Source: Marinifilum sp. D714 (GTDB taxonomy: Bacteria; Bacteroidota; Bacteroidia; Bacteroidales; Marinifilaceae). Taken from it: a DNA stretch of 64,000 nucleotides. The stretch is from the NCBI RefSeq assembly GCF_030851345.1, contig NZ_JALPNU010000003.1, positions 347,562 to 411,561 of the forward strand, written 5' to 3'. The translations under genes and the position numbers were made by a program. The notes beneath the pieces were generated by a model. The model saw nothing but the letters and a program-made list of their open reading frames with translations, was not told the DNA's origin and made no database searches. Shown piece by piece: positions 1 through 8,908 of the stretch. Positions within the stretch are counted from its first letter, which is position 1. Every line of letters begins with the position of its first letter.

Positions 1-439
1 TCAAAACCGGCATCTCTTTTTTACAGGGTCTGCAACCATTAAACCAAAAATTCAGTACCAAGGGAGCATTCAATAAACTATCAGAACTGCAAGTATTACC
101 TTCCAAATCATGGAGTTTAAAATTTGGAAACTTTTTCCCCACCATTTCATACACCTTCTCGGTACCCGACAAATTAATCTTAACGCCTCCATCCATAACC
201 ATTTGCCTTTTGTAGACAATCACAAGAGAATCATTTCGTCTTGTTTCATCCACAACAATCAGATTCACATTAACAGTAGGCTTTGATTTGTTCTTGTGAA
301 TCAATACATCTTTTATCTGATCAAACTCGGCCTGATCGATAATTCTGCTTTTACCAAACTCCTTGTAATATTTGGTTTGCGACATAAGACCAAATGAAAA
401 AGCCATAAAGGATAACAGAAATAATGTAATTCTTTTCAT
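1..439 (-). CDS. TlpA/ResA-like thiol-disulfide protein (3' end beyond window)
   Basis: The gene starts at 439 and runs off the left edge, so only about 146 residues are visible. It opens with a signal peptide (KRITLFLLSFMAFSFG). Residues 128-146 read NFWFNGCRPCKKEMPVL, the first strand and CxxC active site (C136, C139) of a thioredoxin fold of the TlpA/ResA/AhpC-TSA group. Such proteins act outside the cytoplasm on disulfides, for example in cytochrome c maturation. The roughly 100 residues before the thioredoxin domain are unassigned, a common layout in Bacteroidota. Family is well supported; substrate is unknown because the rest of the domain is missing. Confidence 0.85.
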   Translation of the reverse strand, partial: MKRITLFLLSFMAFSFGLMSQTKYYKEFGKSRIIDQAEFDQIKDVLIHKNKSKPTVNVNLIVVDETRRNDSLVIVYKRQMVMDGGVKINLSGTEKVYEMVGKKFPNFKLHDLEGNTCSSDSLLNAPLVLNFWFNGCRPCKKEMPVL

Positions 440-512
440 ATTGCTTTACTTTATCAATTCTACAAACTCTTTATAATTGCCCTAACTAATTCCATTCGTT
501 TGTCCGAAAAAA

Positions 513-701
513 TTACTCCTTCTTTCTTCCAACATTAAACAAGTAGAAAATTAAAAAACCAACTCCCACACCAATCAGAGCACCAGAAAGAAAACTTGTC
601 CATTCATCATCAACAATTAGAATTTCATTACTGAAAGAATACAATAGAATACCAGCCACTAAGGCTACCAATGCAAATACTAGTTTATTTGTTTTTCTCA
701 T
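513..701 (-). CDS. Small two-helix membrane protein
   Basis: A 62-residue protein with two hydrophobic segments (about 7-23 and 36-54) separated by an acidic loop (IVDDEWTSF) and ended by a basic tail (NVGRKKE). The layout predicts a hairpin in the inner membrane. It lies between the thioredoxin-like gene and a lipoprotein gene, all on the minus strand, and may be co-transcribed. No family recognised; the regular amphiphilic layout and conserved strand make it a plausible real gene. Confidence 0.6.
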   Translation of the reverse strand: MRKTNKLVFALVALVAGILLYSFSNEILIVDDEWTSFLSGALIGVGVGFLIFYLFNVGRKKE

Positions 702-736
702 GAATTTATTTTTAGATGAAGTGCCCCAAGCTTCCT

Positions 737-1396
737 TTATTTCACCTCAAATGTCACAGGCGTAATTTTGATTTGATCCGGCAGATTCCTAAACATACTT
801 CTATTCATTTCAAACACACCCTTTTTCTTTAGCCTCACACCAAACTCCCATACCGTGTTATGTACGCCATTTACTATACTTGTGGTAACCGACCTGGCAT
901 TCACCTTAAAAATTTCATTCTCTTTAATTACGGCTGTAAGCGATCCATTAAACTTACCTCTTAACTTGATTGTAATTTCCGCTCCCACTTTTCCTTCCTT
1001 GGGCATCTCAATCTTAAAAATCTCTTCGGGCTGTTCTATCACCTCAACAATTACTGTATTCGAAACAAACTCCCTGCCCATCATCTTTATGGTATAAGGC
1101 CCCAATACATTCTTTCCTATCTTATTGGGCACTTCGCTTACAAAAGTTCTAAAATCATGATTCTGTTGATAGTCACCAAAGAAACCATCCCAACTTTTTG
1201 TATCTCTACCTTTAAAAATATCACTCTCAATTCCTTCCAGTGTCAAACGCACTTTTACACTTTTGCCCATAACAATAGTATCGCTTAAAGCACTAGCCTT
1301 CAAATTCAACTCTTTTTGTGCGCAGGCCGACATCGTATAGCAGAAAAGCAGCAATACCATCAAATTCAATTTATTTTTCATTTTATACAGTTTCAT
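737..1396 (-). CDS. Lipoprotein with BatD-like beta-sandwich features
   Basis: About 219 residues. The N terminus is a lipoprotein signal ending MSAC, so the mature protein is probably lipid-anchored; an alternative start five codons inside (1381) gives a more typical signal. The body (LKASALSDTIVMGKSVKVRLTLEG, then a segment ending GPYTIKMMGREFVSNTVIVEVIE) resembles the first Ig-like repeat of BatD oxygen-tolerance proteins, where a bound-surface phrase is followed by 'YxSNxVxVxV'. That match is by pattern only. The rest is beta-rich. Function unknown; likely an envelope protein. Confidence 0.6.
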   Translation of the reverse strand: MKLYKMKNKLNLMVLLLFCYTMSACAQKELNLKASALSDTIVMGKSVKVRLTLEGIESDIFKGRDTKSWDGFFGDYQQNHDFRTFVSEVPNKIGKNVLGPYTIKMMGREFVSNTVIVEVIEQPEEIFKIEMPKEGKVGAEITIKLRGKFNGSLTAVIKENEIFKVNARSVTTSIVNGVHNTVWEFGVRLKKKGVFEMNRSMFRNLPDQIKITPVTFEVK

Positions 1397-1441
1397 TAGC
1401 TAAGCAATCTATTTTCAATTCGTTCTATACAGCAAAGGTCA

Positions 1442-2401
1442 TTAGTTTATACTCTTCCTAATTCCAAACCTCTTGTTTTGATAATCAATCACGATTACAT
1501 CATTCAGAAAAAGAGCATTTCCCGTCAAACCGAACACATTGTTCGATTCATAGAAAAAATCATACTTATTAGATGGATCGTAGTACACCTTAAGTTGAGG
1601 CAATACTTTCTCCCCAAATCTTAATTCAACATTGGATTCCAAACCAATGATTTTTTTCTTTTCGCCCCACGAGTTGATCAACAATGAATCAACAGCCTGG
1701 CTATCGCAAATCATTCTGGCATTTTTCTCGGGAGCCGATAATTGAAACATACTTGCTCCAGTATCAAACATCACCCTAAAATCTTGTCCATTGGCAGAAA
1801 ATGGCAATAACAACCTGTTGTCTTCATTTTCCTTTAAAAACTGAAAGGGAATAAAAGAATATTCTGATACATCCACTGCCGAAGGATTGGCTATACTCAT
1901 CCTATTGTTCGGATAATCTATAATGAGAATCTTATTTTTTAAAGCATCTACCCCAATGGACCCTATTAATATTTCGACTTCAGGACTAAGGGAATCAACT
2001 GGAACTTTCACTCCATACCCCTGAAAACAAGCCGCATTCACATTGCAATCAAATTCACCTCCAATCTTTACATTCAAATCATTGATATGTGGGCATTCAT
2101 GCGTTTGCACCTTACACAAATTAATGGTATCCAACTTACTCTTCAAATCGGGATACTTTGGATAAAAGCTACCAATAGTATTTCCTCTAATTACAGTCTG
2201 ATTCGAACCAAGATCCAACTGCATTAAAAAACGATTCGGCAAATTTTCAATCTGTACCGGCAACAGGATTGCCAATTTCTCGATATATCTCCCCGAAACA
2301 CTATCATTCACCCATTTAAATTCAGCAAATTTCTGCGCTTTCACTTCATTCTGCATAAAAGCCAAGGCAAGAGTCACAAATACAAGTATTCTAAATTTCA
2401 T
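1442..2401 (-). CDS. Retropepsin-like aspartyl protease domain protein, exported
   Basis: 319 residues with a signal peptide (residues 1-22, ending KAQ). Two aspartyl-protease-like motifs are visible: LDLGSNQT near residue 63 and FDTGAS near residue 213, each after a hydrophobic strand, as in the double-lobed or tandem retropepsin-like proteins of bacteria. The second motif is canonical DTG; the first is DLG, which may make that lobe non-catalytic. The C terminus (FGLTGNALFLNDVIVIDYQNKRFG) matches the usual closing strand of this fold. It would act in the periplasm. Substrate unknown. Confidence 0.7.
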   Translation of the reverse strand: MKFRILVFVTLALAFMQNEVKAQKFAEFKWVNDSVSGRYIEKLAILLPVQIENLPNRFLMQLDLGSNQTVIRGNTIGSFYPKYPDLKSKLDTINLCKVQTHECPHINDLNVKIGGEFDCNVNAACFQGYGVKVPVDSLSPEVEILIGSIGVDALKNKILIIDYPNNRMSIANPSAVDVSEYSFIPFQFLKENEDNRLLLPFSANGQDFRVMFDTGASMFQLSAPEKNARMICDSQAVDSLLINSWGEKKKIIGLESNVELRFGEKVLPQLKVYYDPSNKYDFFYESNNVFGLTGNALFLNDVIVIDYQNKRFGIRKSIN

Positions 2402-2419
2402 ATATTCAGTTCACAAACA

Positions 2420-3466
2420 TTAAAAATCAAAGTCAAATCCACCATCCGAAACAGAATCAAACCAGCCACCGCCATCCGATTCAAATGCCGATTCGAACAC
2501 ACCACTATCACTGGTATCCAAAAACGAATCTCCTTCAAGCAAAGTACTTCCATCTGAAGCCGATAAGTCTTCAATGCTTACATCCTTATCAAAAATACTT
2601 CCCTCAACGGCATCCATTCCCGATTCTCCAACCTCGCCAAACAAATGCCCTTCCTCATTAATAATTTCCGCATCAGAAACATGAATATTCCTGTCAAAAC
2701 AAAGCTCCGACCACAACACTGAGTACAACAAGAAATCGCCAAATCCATAGTATGTATAAGGAGTTCCTGCATAACTCGAAGGCTTAGCCTCTTCTCTGCT
2801 CTTTTCGGCCTGCTCTTTCTGAACAATCATTCGCTTGGTCGATTGAATCTTCACATCATCCACTCGCATTCGCTTTTGCAACTCAAAACTCAGGTTGTTT
2901 AGGAATGAATCAAACTTCTGCTTGCTATCATTGATATAGCGGTCGTAACGCTTTTGATTTTTAAACACGCCATTCAGCTTATTTTTCAGCTGTTCACCCT
3001 TCAAATCACCAAACTCCTTCAACAATCCACTTACAATAATCTCAATAGGATATTCATTTACCTTGTGGTTTCGATTCACACTAATCTCAATCAAATACTT
3101 AAACTCCTCATCTTCGTGCTCCAAGACCATCCACAAAGAATCAAAGTATTTCGACATGCTTTCATCAATCTCAATAGAGTACTTGTCCATGGCAAAATCC
3201 AAATCAGCCTTCTCTCCTTTGGTATCGAAATAAATCTCAATATCATCATGATTGATTCGAATCACATTATCAATCCCCATGCAAGCAAATGTGGAATGCA
3301 TCTGTTGTATGATCGAGATGGCCTTTAAAGTTTCAATCTCTTTCTTATCACCAACTTTTCCTCCTGTAATATGATAAAACAGTTTCCTGAAACTCCCCTC
3401 AGGCTTCTCAACCTTAATGTGAGTCAATTGCTCCGGATCAACCGTTACTTTTCCTCTTAAAAACAT
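2420..3466 (-). CDS. Hypothetical protein with long acidic Ser/Gly/Asp tail
   Basis: 348 residues, no signal peptide or membrane segment. Residues 1-230 are charged and mixed helix/strand (KVEKPEGSFRKLFYHITGGK, then an ISIIQQMHS segment). The last 70 residues are strongly acidic and low-complexity (DGSTLLEGDSFLDTSDSG, then SDGGGWFDSVSDGGFDFDF), probably disordered. The stop lies 19 bases before the start of the exported protease-like gene, so the two may be co-transcribed. No family recognised. Confidence 0.6.
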   Translation of the reverse strand: MFLRGKVTVDPEQLTHIKVEKPEGSFRKLFYHITGGKVGDKKEIETLKAISIIQQMHSTFACMGIDNVIRINHDDIEIYFDTKGEKADLDFAMDKYSIEIDESMSKYFDSLWMVLEHEDEEFKYLIEISVNRNHKVNEYPIEIIVSGLLKEFGDLKGEQLKNKLNGVFKNQKRYDRYINDSKQKFDSFLNNLSFELQKRMRVDDVKIQSTKRMIVQKEQAEKSREEAKPSSYAGTPYTYYGFGDFLLYSVLWSELCFDRNIHVSDAEIINEEGHLFGEVGESGMDAVEGSIFDKDVSIEDLSASDGSTLLEGDSFLDTSDSGVFESAFESDGGGWFDSVSDGGFDFDF

Positions 3467-3512
3467 ATCTGAGTTTTAATATTTTCCTTCCTTTATTCTT
3501 ATTACTTTATCC

Positions 3513-4769
3513 TTATTCTTTACCAATTGATTTCTTAACTCCAAACATCAACACCCCACTTGCCAGCATAATCCCCATCAAAATCAAAAAAGAAACAGTA
3601 GCTCCAATGTTCTCATACATTTTCACTCCCAAAATTATTATATAACTAGATAAACCTACAATTAAAAAAGAAAATCCTTGAAACAAACCTTTGTGCTTCA
3701 AAGGTGAACTTCGGTATACTGAATAAAACATTACAGAAGAAAGTAAACTATCCGAAAGCACAATCATAATCATGACGTTTAGAAATACCACATTGCCACT
3801 AATAATATTCGACAAAGGCTCATAGCCCAACACCAAAGTACAGGCCAACACACAAATGGCAATTCCTAACAGAATAAAATTAAATATCACCTTCCAATTC
3901 ATTCGTTTCAAGCGTGATACCACAAAAAGAAATATCAACAAAAACATAATAGACAAATAAGGTAGCAAGCCATCTGTAAACCAACTTAAATCTATACTAT
4001 TCGGCAAATAATCTCTCATGGCAAAAGTAAACGACAAATTTTTCTGATTCAATACAAAACGAATTAATACTCCAATCGATATCATAGCAACCAATATCAA
4101 TTTATTAATCCTTCTAATTGAAACTTCAGTCTGATCCTCCTTCTGTTCTGCTACCAAATCCAATTTTCTATATGCTTTCTTAAACATGAGGAAACACATT
4201 AAAGCGAGTCCCGCAAAAACAAATGCAGCAATAAACACCGCTAGGTATCCCAACTGATTCTTCAGAACATTAGCCAAGAAAGCTGCCAACATTGCAGCAA
4301 CACTTACAATTATAGAATACCATATAAAACCCGGTAAAGCTTTTATCTCTTTGCCCTGTTCGTTATAAATATTACCCAAAAACACAATCTGGTTAGGCGT
4401 TATAATAGCATGACCAAAGCCCATAATTAATAATACCATTACCACAAGCCAATTAACATTTGGAATAAAAACAAACAACAAATACATCACTATCATCATC
4501 AGAAACCCCAGCTTAACAAACTTTATCCGGTCGCATACATCACCTATCCAACCTGAAAATAAAGACCCTACCACAAACATCCCATAAAATAGACTGTATT
4601 GTATGCCAGCTGTTTTAGCTTCTACTCCAATTCCATTGGTTAAGTACTGCATCAATATTGCCATTACCATATAAAAGGCAATTCTTTCAAATGCTTTCGA
4701 TAGCAGCAAAAAGAAAATTCCATTTTTCTGCTCTGCATTCAATCGTGTTCTTACATCCATATCAATCAT
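3513..4769 (-). CDS. Major facilitator superfamily transporter (POT/PTR2-like)
   Basis: 418 residues with about 12 hydrophobic segments. The N-terminal ERIAFYMVMAILMQYL phrase and the loop GWIGDVCDRIKFVKLG between helices 2 and 3 match the ExxxxY helix and motif A of proton-coupled oligopeptide and related MFS carriers. A charged central loop (FKKAYRKLDLVAEQKEDQTEVS) divides the two six-helix bundles. It would be an inner-membrane proton-coupled carrier; the substrate cannot be read from sequence, and the full ExxERFxYY peptide-transporter signature is not present. Confidence 0.75.
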   Translation of the reverse strand: MIDMDVRTRLNAEQKNGIFFLLLSKAFERIAFYMVMAILMQYLTNGIGVEAKTAGIQYSLFYGMFVVGSLFSGWIGDVCDRIKFVKLGFLMMIVMYLLFVFIPNVNWLVVMVLLIMGFGHAIITPNQIVFLGNIYNEQGKEIKALPGFIWYSIIVSVAAMLAAFLANVLKNQLGYLAVFIAAFVFAGLALMCFLMFKKAYRKLDLVAEQKEDQTEVSIRRINKLILVAMISIGVLIRFVLNQKNLSFTFAMRDYLPNSIDLSWFTDGLLPYLSIMFLLIFLFVVSRLKRMNWKVIFNFILLGIAICVLACTLVLGYEPLSNIISGNVVFLNVMIMIVLSDSLLSSVMFYSVYRSSPLKHKGLFQGFSFLIVGLSSYIIILGVKMYENIGATVSFLILMGIMLASGVLMFGVKKSIGKE

Positions 4770-4828
4770 TAATCTTATTCTACCAACTCACCCCAACTTT
4801 CTCCACACTCAAATTCTTACACTCAACT

Positions 4829-4866
4829 CCCCTTCTCCTCTAGGAGAAGGGGCTGGGGGTTGAGGT
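4829..4866. repeat. REP-like palindrome
   Basis: Near-perfect palindrome CCCCTTCTCCT / AGGAGAAGGGG, followed by a G-rich tail (CTGGGGGTTGAGG). This 'hairpin plus GGGGTTGAGG' form is a common dispersed extragenic repeat in Bacteroidota and other bacteria. Only one copy is in this window, between the MFS gene and the next gene upstream on the same strand. Confidence 0.5.
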
Positions 4867-5028
4867 CTTTTCATAACACACCATTAAGCTAGCAAACTTC
4901 CACATCTCCCAACAAAGGCAACTATAATCCCTGCCCAAAATCTACACGAAAAGGTGTTGTACTTGTTGTTTATTTATTGATCTAATTATATTATAATCTC
5001 TTGATAGTGTATTTTCAATGTGAACCCA

Positions 5029-5757
5029 TTAATTATTTTCGTAAAAAAAGAATTCATGAATGGAGATAATACTCTTTCTGCTTATTTGCACTAGATCTTC
5101 CGTCTCTTTTAAAAAGATTCCTAACGATTTTTCGTTGTATACAAATTTCATTTCATCAGAATAATCATTCGTAACATACATATCTCCATTAAGCTTAAAG
5201 AAAGGAATCACCAACTTACTCTTTATTTTAATTCCCTTATTTACAATCTTTCCCTTTTCAAGTTTTTCACGAATAAACTTTTCATCTTTGACGTCCGATG
5301 CTGCTTTTACATATGCAGTCATCATATTAATCCATTCTGTTGAACTAACTAAAAACCACTTAATTTTATCGAAATCAATTCCATATTCGTTAATCCACCC
5401 TTGGCTTGTAAATGCAAGTAATACATATTTATTTCCATCTAAAACGGGATTATCCTGACGAGTAAACTCTTGAATTTCATAGGTAATTACAGATACCGAA
5501 GACAAATCCTTAAGCTTCTTACCATCAAAGTCAAGTGTTTTTAATGAAAAACTTTTCATTTCGGGTCTATTTGATAAAATCCATTCAGTTGCTGTTAATT
5601 CAGCACGTTCTTCCATTTGCTGAACAGCAGCAATACCTGTACCTATAGCCACTAAGGCTCCTGCAGCAATCGCAGCAGCTTCCTTTTCTTGAGCCTTAAC
5701 GTTATTTGGAATTAAATAAACTACAATCAAAAACAGTATTGCAATGGGCTTTCTCAT
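5029..5757 (-). CDS. Exported hypothetical protein
   Basis: 242 residues with a signal peptide ending at KAQEKEA (about residue 23). The next stretch (AAAIAAGALVAIGTGIAAV) is a small-residue hydrophobic helix that may insert in a membrane. The remainder is mixed alpha/beta with no motif I recognise. It lies alone between intergenic stretches of about 260 bases on both sides, so it is probably its own transcript. Confidence 0.6.
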   Translation of the reverse strand: MRKPIAILFLIVVYLIPNNVKAQEKEAAAIAAGALVAIGTGIAAVQQMEERAELTATEWILSNRPEMKSFSLKTLDFDGKKLKDLSSVSVITYEIQEFTRQDNPVLDGNKYVLLAFTSQGWINEYGIDFDKIKWFLVSSTEWINMMTAYVKAASDVKDEKFIREKLEKGKIVNKGIKIKSKLVIPFFKLNGDMYVTNDYSDEMKFVYNEKSLGIFLKETEDLVQISRKSIISIHEFFFYENN

Positions 5758-5918
5758 GATTAAAATTCTTTTTAGGTTAGATACTTTAAGTTTTATATAA
5801 TTACTTGGTTTAAGTATTGGTTAGTATCAATCTGCACTAATGAGAGCATTGATTGATTTATTCATTTACAAATTCAATCATTTTCAACCTTACTTTCTCA
5901 TGGTAAAAGTCTTCTACT

Positions 5919-6018
5919 CCTGTGAATTTCCAATTCACAGGTTTCGAGTTTGGGTTTTACAATCCTACAAAATCAATTTTCAAATTCTTTACCCATAAGT
6001 CCTGATTACAAATCAGGA
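5919..6018. repeat. Two adjacent hairpins downstream of the DUF4041 gene
   Basis: Two inverted repeats lie in tandem: CCTGTGAATT-tcc-AATTCACAGG (5919-5941, ten-base stem) and TCCTGATT-aca-AATCAGGA (6000-6018). Neither is followed by a T-run on the minus strand, so they are not classical terminators. They may be dispersed palindromes or mRNA 3' stabilisers. Confidence 0.4.
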
Positions 6019-6032
6019 TTAGCGAGGGGGTA

Positions 6033-7583
6033 TTAGTTTACTCCAACCATCTTTTGTTCTCTTCGTTTTAATTCAACACTTTCACGATATTCTTTAGCTT
6101 CTGCTTTCATAGTCCACAGAGTTTCTAGGTTAAGATTATCAATTTTTTCTTTAATTGTAGTTATCGGAACAGTAAAGAACTCTTTTCTATAATTCACTTT
6201 ATTAACTCTGTTATTTTCAAACACATCGTGTAATTCCTTTTCTAATTTAGGGGCATCTTCTGAATGTATCATAGCGTGAACATCAAAAGAAAAAGGAACC
6301 GAGGCATCGCCAAGTTCTTTTACTCTATCCATTGGTTCCAATCTTCTTGTTAATCCAATTTTCACAACTTCTTCTCCAAACGAACCAATATTAGAAATGA
6401 TATAGACGTGACCTCGCTTAGTTTGTTGTGCCATAGATAAAGCTCGCTGGCCTCGTTCTTCCGCATCCGATAACTTTTGTTTTATTAGAGCTAGTTCTTC
6501 TTCAAGCTTAGCTCTATCGTCCGCTGCTGCTTGAGATAGTTTCGCTTCAGCTGCTTTCATAGCTTTTGCTAGTAGTTTTTCTTCTTTTTCTGCTGCTTTA
6601 AGAGCTCTTTCTACTTCTCTTCTAACCTTTTCTTCTTCACGCATTGCTTCGCGAATAGCTTTTTGCTCTTCTTGGTCTCTTTTCTTAAGTTCCTGTACAG
6701 TTACAGCTAACTTCAATTGTTCCATTACAACATCAAAATATCTTTCATTAATTCGAGCATTTCTAAATGGTTTTCCATTGTGATTAACAATTCTATAAGC
6801 ATCTTTTAGCTCTTGCTTGAGCTTGCCAAAATTGTCGTGCTTTACTTTTGACATTATTGTATCAACTTTTCCGTTAAACGCATCAATAACAAACTCAATG
6901 GCTGTTTCTTTTCGGTGAGTTTCTACGTAATCACAATCTCCAACCTCTCTATTCTTAATCATTGATTTTATCAAGGCTCTTATTTGAGTTAATTCCTGTC
7001 CAGCTTCTTTATGTGTATATTCTTCTGCTAAATCATCTAATAAACTTCTGTTAGGTATCAAATACTCATCACCATAGCCTTTGATTATATTTTTCATAGC
7101 TTTTACTGTTTGAGAGTATTGATCTGCATATTGTTTCGCTTCCCAAGCTTCACCTGCAGTTTCCTCAGCCTTTTTATTTGCCTCATCCTCTATTTTCTTA
7201 GCTAAACTATGTGCTTGCTCTAAAACGGCCTCTGCCTTTTCTTTTACCTCCTTGGCCGTAATTCTTGCATCTTTTTTAACAGAAGCAGCTTCAATTTCAG
7301 CTTTTTCTTTTAACTCTTCAACTTCCTTACGAGCAACTTCTTGATTTTTTTGTATTTGTTTTGAGATTCTTTCAAGTTCAACTTCAATATCCCTTATCAC
7401 TTCATATTTTCTTAAATACTCAGTATCTCGTTTGTACTTTTCACTTTCCGCCTTATAAGAATCAAACTCTTTGTCTTTCTTAATTAATTCTTTCTTTTTC
7501 TCATTAAGGTCATTTTTCAACTTCGATTTTTGCAGCAAAATAACTATCAGAAAAACACCTACTATAATTAATAACACCTCCAT
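6033..7583 (-). CDS. DUF4041 protein with C-terminal GIY-YIG-like (T5orf172/MUG113) domain
   Basis: 516 residues. Order: a short N-terminal membrane anchor (VLLIIVGVFLIVILL), a long charged coiled coil (about 18-170), a globular part (about 175-300, IPNRSLLDDLAEEYTHKEAG through GKPFRNARINERYFDVV) matching DUF4041, a second coiled coil rich in Ala/Glu/Lys, then HVYIISNIGSFGEEVVKIGLTRR, the GIY-YIG-like T5orf172 core with its YI and KIG(L/M)T elements. Such proteins are frequent in phages and accessory islands and are thought to act on nucleic acid, but their role is not settled. It follows directly after an attC-like site (7638-7828), pointing to a mobile origin. Confidence 0.75.
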   Translation of the reverse strand: MEVLLIIVGVFLIVILLQKSKLKNDLNEKKKELIKKDKEFDSYKAESEKYKRDTEYLRKYEVIRDIEVELERISKQIQKNQEVARKEVEELKEKAEIEAASVKKDARITAKEVKEKAEAVLEQAHSLAKKIEDEANKKAEETAGEAWEAKQYADQYSQTVKAMKNIIKGYGDEYLIPNRSLLDDLAEEYTHKEAGQELTQIRALIKSMIKNREVGDCDYVETHRKETAIEFVIDAFNGKVDTIMSKVKHDNFGKLKQELKDAYRIVNHNGKPFRNARINERYFDVVMEQLKLAVTVQELKKRDQEEQKAIREAMREEEKVRREVERALKAAEKEEKLLAKAMKAAEAKLSQAAADDRAKLEEELALIKQKLSDAEERGQRALSMAQQTKRGHVYIISNIGSFGEEVVKIGLTRRLEPMDRVKELGDASVPFSFDVHAMIHSEDAPKLEKELHDVFENNRVNKVNYRKEFFTVPITTIKEKIDNLNLETLWTMKAEAKEYRESVELKRREQKMVGVN

Positions 7584-7637
7584 ACTTAAATTCTTACTGG
7601 TTAATATTCAACTCTTTGCTTGTTACTAGTTTTAATT

Positions 7638-7828
7638 CCCACAACGGCAAATTGTATAGTGCGTAGGGCATTAGAAAACACTTTCTTGTCAAATCGCTAA
7701 GTAGCCAAAGTATAGGTTTGACACCTGCAGTTTGACTATTCGTCAAAGCTGCGCTTCGGCGGTGCTGTATAAAGCACGAATGATTAAATACTCACTTACT
7801 GCCCTATGCGCTATACAAAATGTTGGGT
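7638..7828 (-). other. Integron attC-like site (candidate)
   Basis: Read on the minus strand this 191-base element starts with ACCCAAC (fits the inverse core RYYYAAC), has arms TGTATAGCGCATAGGGCA and TGCCCTACGCACTATACA that pair with two mismatches, and ends in GTTGTGGG (near the core GTTRRRY; T in place of the second R, as also occurs in Vibrio repeats). It begins only 8 bases after the stop of the 7836-8258 gene. The inverse core plus flank (GTTGGGTACA when reversed) recurs upstream of the operon at 8934 as TTGGGTACA, which is what a cassette requires of its two ends. Confidence 0.5.
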
Positions 7829-7835
7829 ACAGTTA

Positions 7836-8258
7836 TTAATTTACACAATATGCATTTAATCCCATCTTCCCGGCAATCGACAGCATAACGGCAACTGCTG
7901 GAGCTAATAATGTGGCAGCAAAACCCAAAGTCGCACCTAAGGCAGCAGAAATAACTGAAATCCAAATCGCCTTAACAACAGGAGATTCCATATTAAGTTT
8001 TTTTCTTTCCTCCTCATAATCTGGATGATTACAAACAAACTTCTTAAACTCAGCTTTAAATTTTTCGAGAAAAGGCTTAGTATCTGCTGATTGTAAGCCA
8101 CCAAAAGGAACATTATCCTTTGGTCCATTTGCGGAGAGCCACTTTTCTACTGCATCTTCTTCTCCATATTCATCAATCAATGTCACAATTGAATTTCGCT
8201 GATATGCTTTTAATTCTGATAACCAATTATCTAATGTTATATTTTGTATTGCTCCCAT
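7836..8258 (-). CDS. Small protein with C-terminal membrane segment, partner of the protease
   Basis: 140 residues. Residues 1-90 are charged and helical with an IDEYGEEDAVEKWLSANGP segment; residues about 96-132 (IWISVISAALGATLGFAA and the next hydrophobic run) form one or two membrane helices. Its ATG overlaps the protease stop as TAATG, a strong sign of translational coupling. A protease plus a small membrane protein suggests that cleavage controls a membrane-acting partner, as in some bacterial conflict systems; this is inference. No family recognised. Confidence 0.65.
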   Translation of the reverse strand: MGAIQNITLDNWLSELKAYQRNSIVTLIDEYGEEDAVEKWLSANGPKDNVPFGGLQSADTKPFLEKFKAEFKKFVCNHPDYEEERKKLNMESPVVKAIWISVISAALGATLGFAATLLAPAVAVMLSIAGKMGLNAYCVN

Positions 8259-8908
8259 TATATCATATCATTTAAATATTCTGCTGAAATACAATGTGTT
8301 GTTTGATGTAATTCTTGAGGATTAATACCCCCAAGAGAAATACCACCTCCTTGAGTTGGAGCATATGCACCTATTAATACACCAATTATTTTACTTAGTC
8401 TTGGGGAAAATATTAATCCTCCAGATTGTCCAGGTCTTGCCTGAGTATTAATTACAGCATGCTTTGACTTAATAGAATTAGATTCTAAAAGTACTTTAGC
8501 ACCAATTTCAGTCTCTTGAAATGTTAATACTCTTCTTCCAGCGACACAATGAGGATAACCAAAAATGCCAACTTTATCTCCAACATTTACTTCGTCAAAC
8601 GAACCAATTTGAGGCAATTGTCCAGAAAATGTAATATCGGCTTTCAGTACACACAGGTCTTTAATTGGATCCATTTCTAACACTGTCGTTTGTACTGGTT
8701 GGCAGCTTGTGTCAGAAGTATCTTGATAAGCATTGATGTCTCTAATATGTGGAGCAAGAATTACAAGATTTGATGGGTCAGAACCAACAACATGTTTTGA
8801 TGTTGCAATCTTTCCATCATTAGTAATAATAAATCCAGTACCTAGCATACTGACTCCACTGGGTGTTATTTTTCCAATAACCACCACAATTTGTGTAAAA
8901 ATATTCAT
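8258..8908 (-). CDS. Trypsin-like serine protease
   Basis: 216 residues, no signal peptide, so probably cytoplasmic. The catalytic triad of the chymotrypsin/HtrA fold is visible: H39 in ATSKHVVG, D84 in DPIKDLCVLK and S162 in RPGQSGGLI. The S-Q-G-D-type pocket is replaced by GQSGG, and there is no PDZ domain, so it is a minimal protease module. Cytoplasmic trypsin-like domains of this size are found in effector-associated conflict systems. It is first in a two-gene unit, coupled by TAATG to the next gene, and the pair fills one attC-bounded cassette-like unit (7645-8934). Confidence 0.8.
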   Translation of the reverse strand: MNIFTQIVVVIGKITPSGVSMLGTGFIITNDGKIATSKHVVGSDPSNLVILAPHIRDINAYQDTSDTSCQPVQTTVLEMDPIKDLCVLKADITFSGQLPQIGSFDEVNVGDKVGIFGYPHCVAGRRVLTFQETEIGAKVLLESNSIKSKHAVINTQARPGQSGGLIFSPRLSKIIGVLIGAYAPTQGGGISLGGINPQELHQTTHCISAEYLNDMI

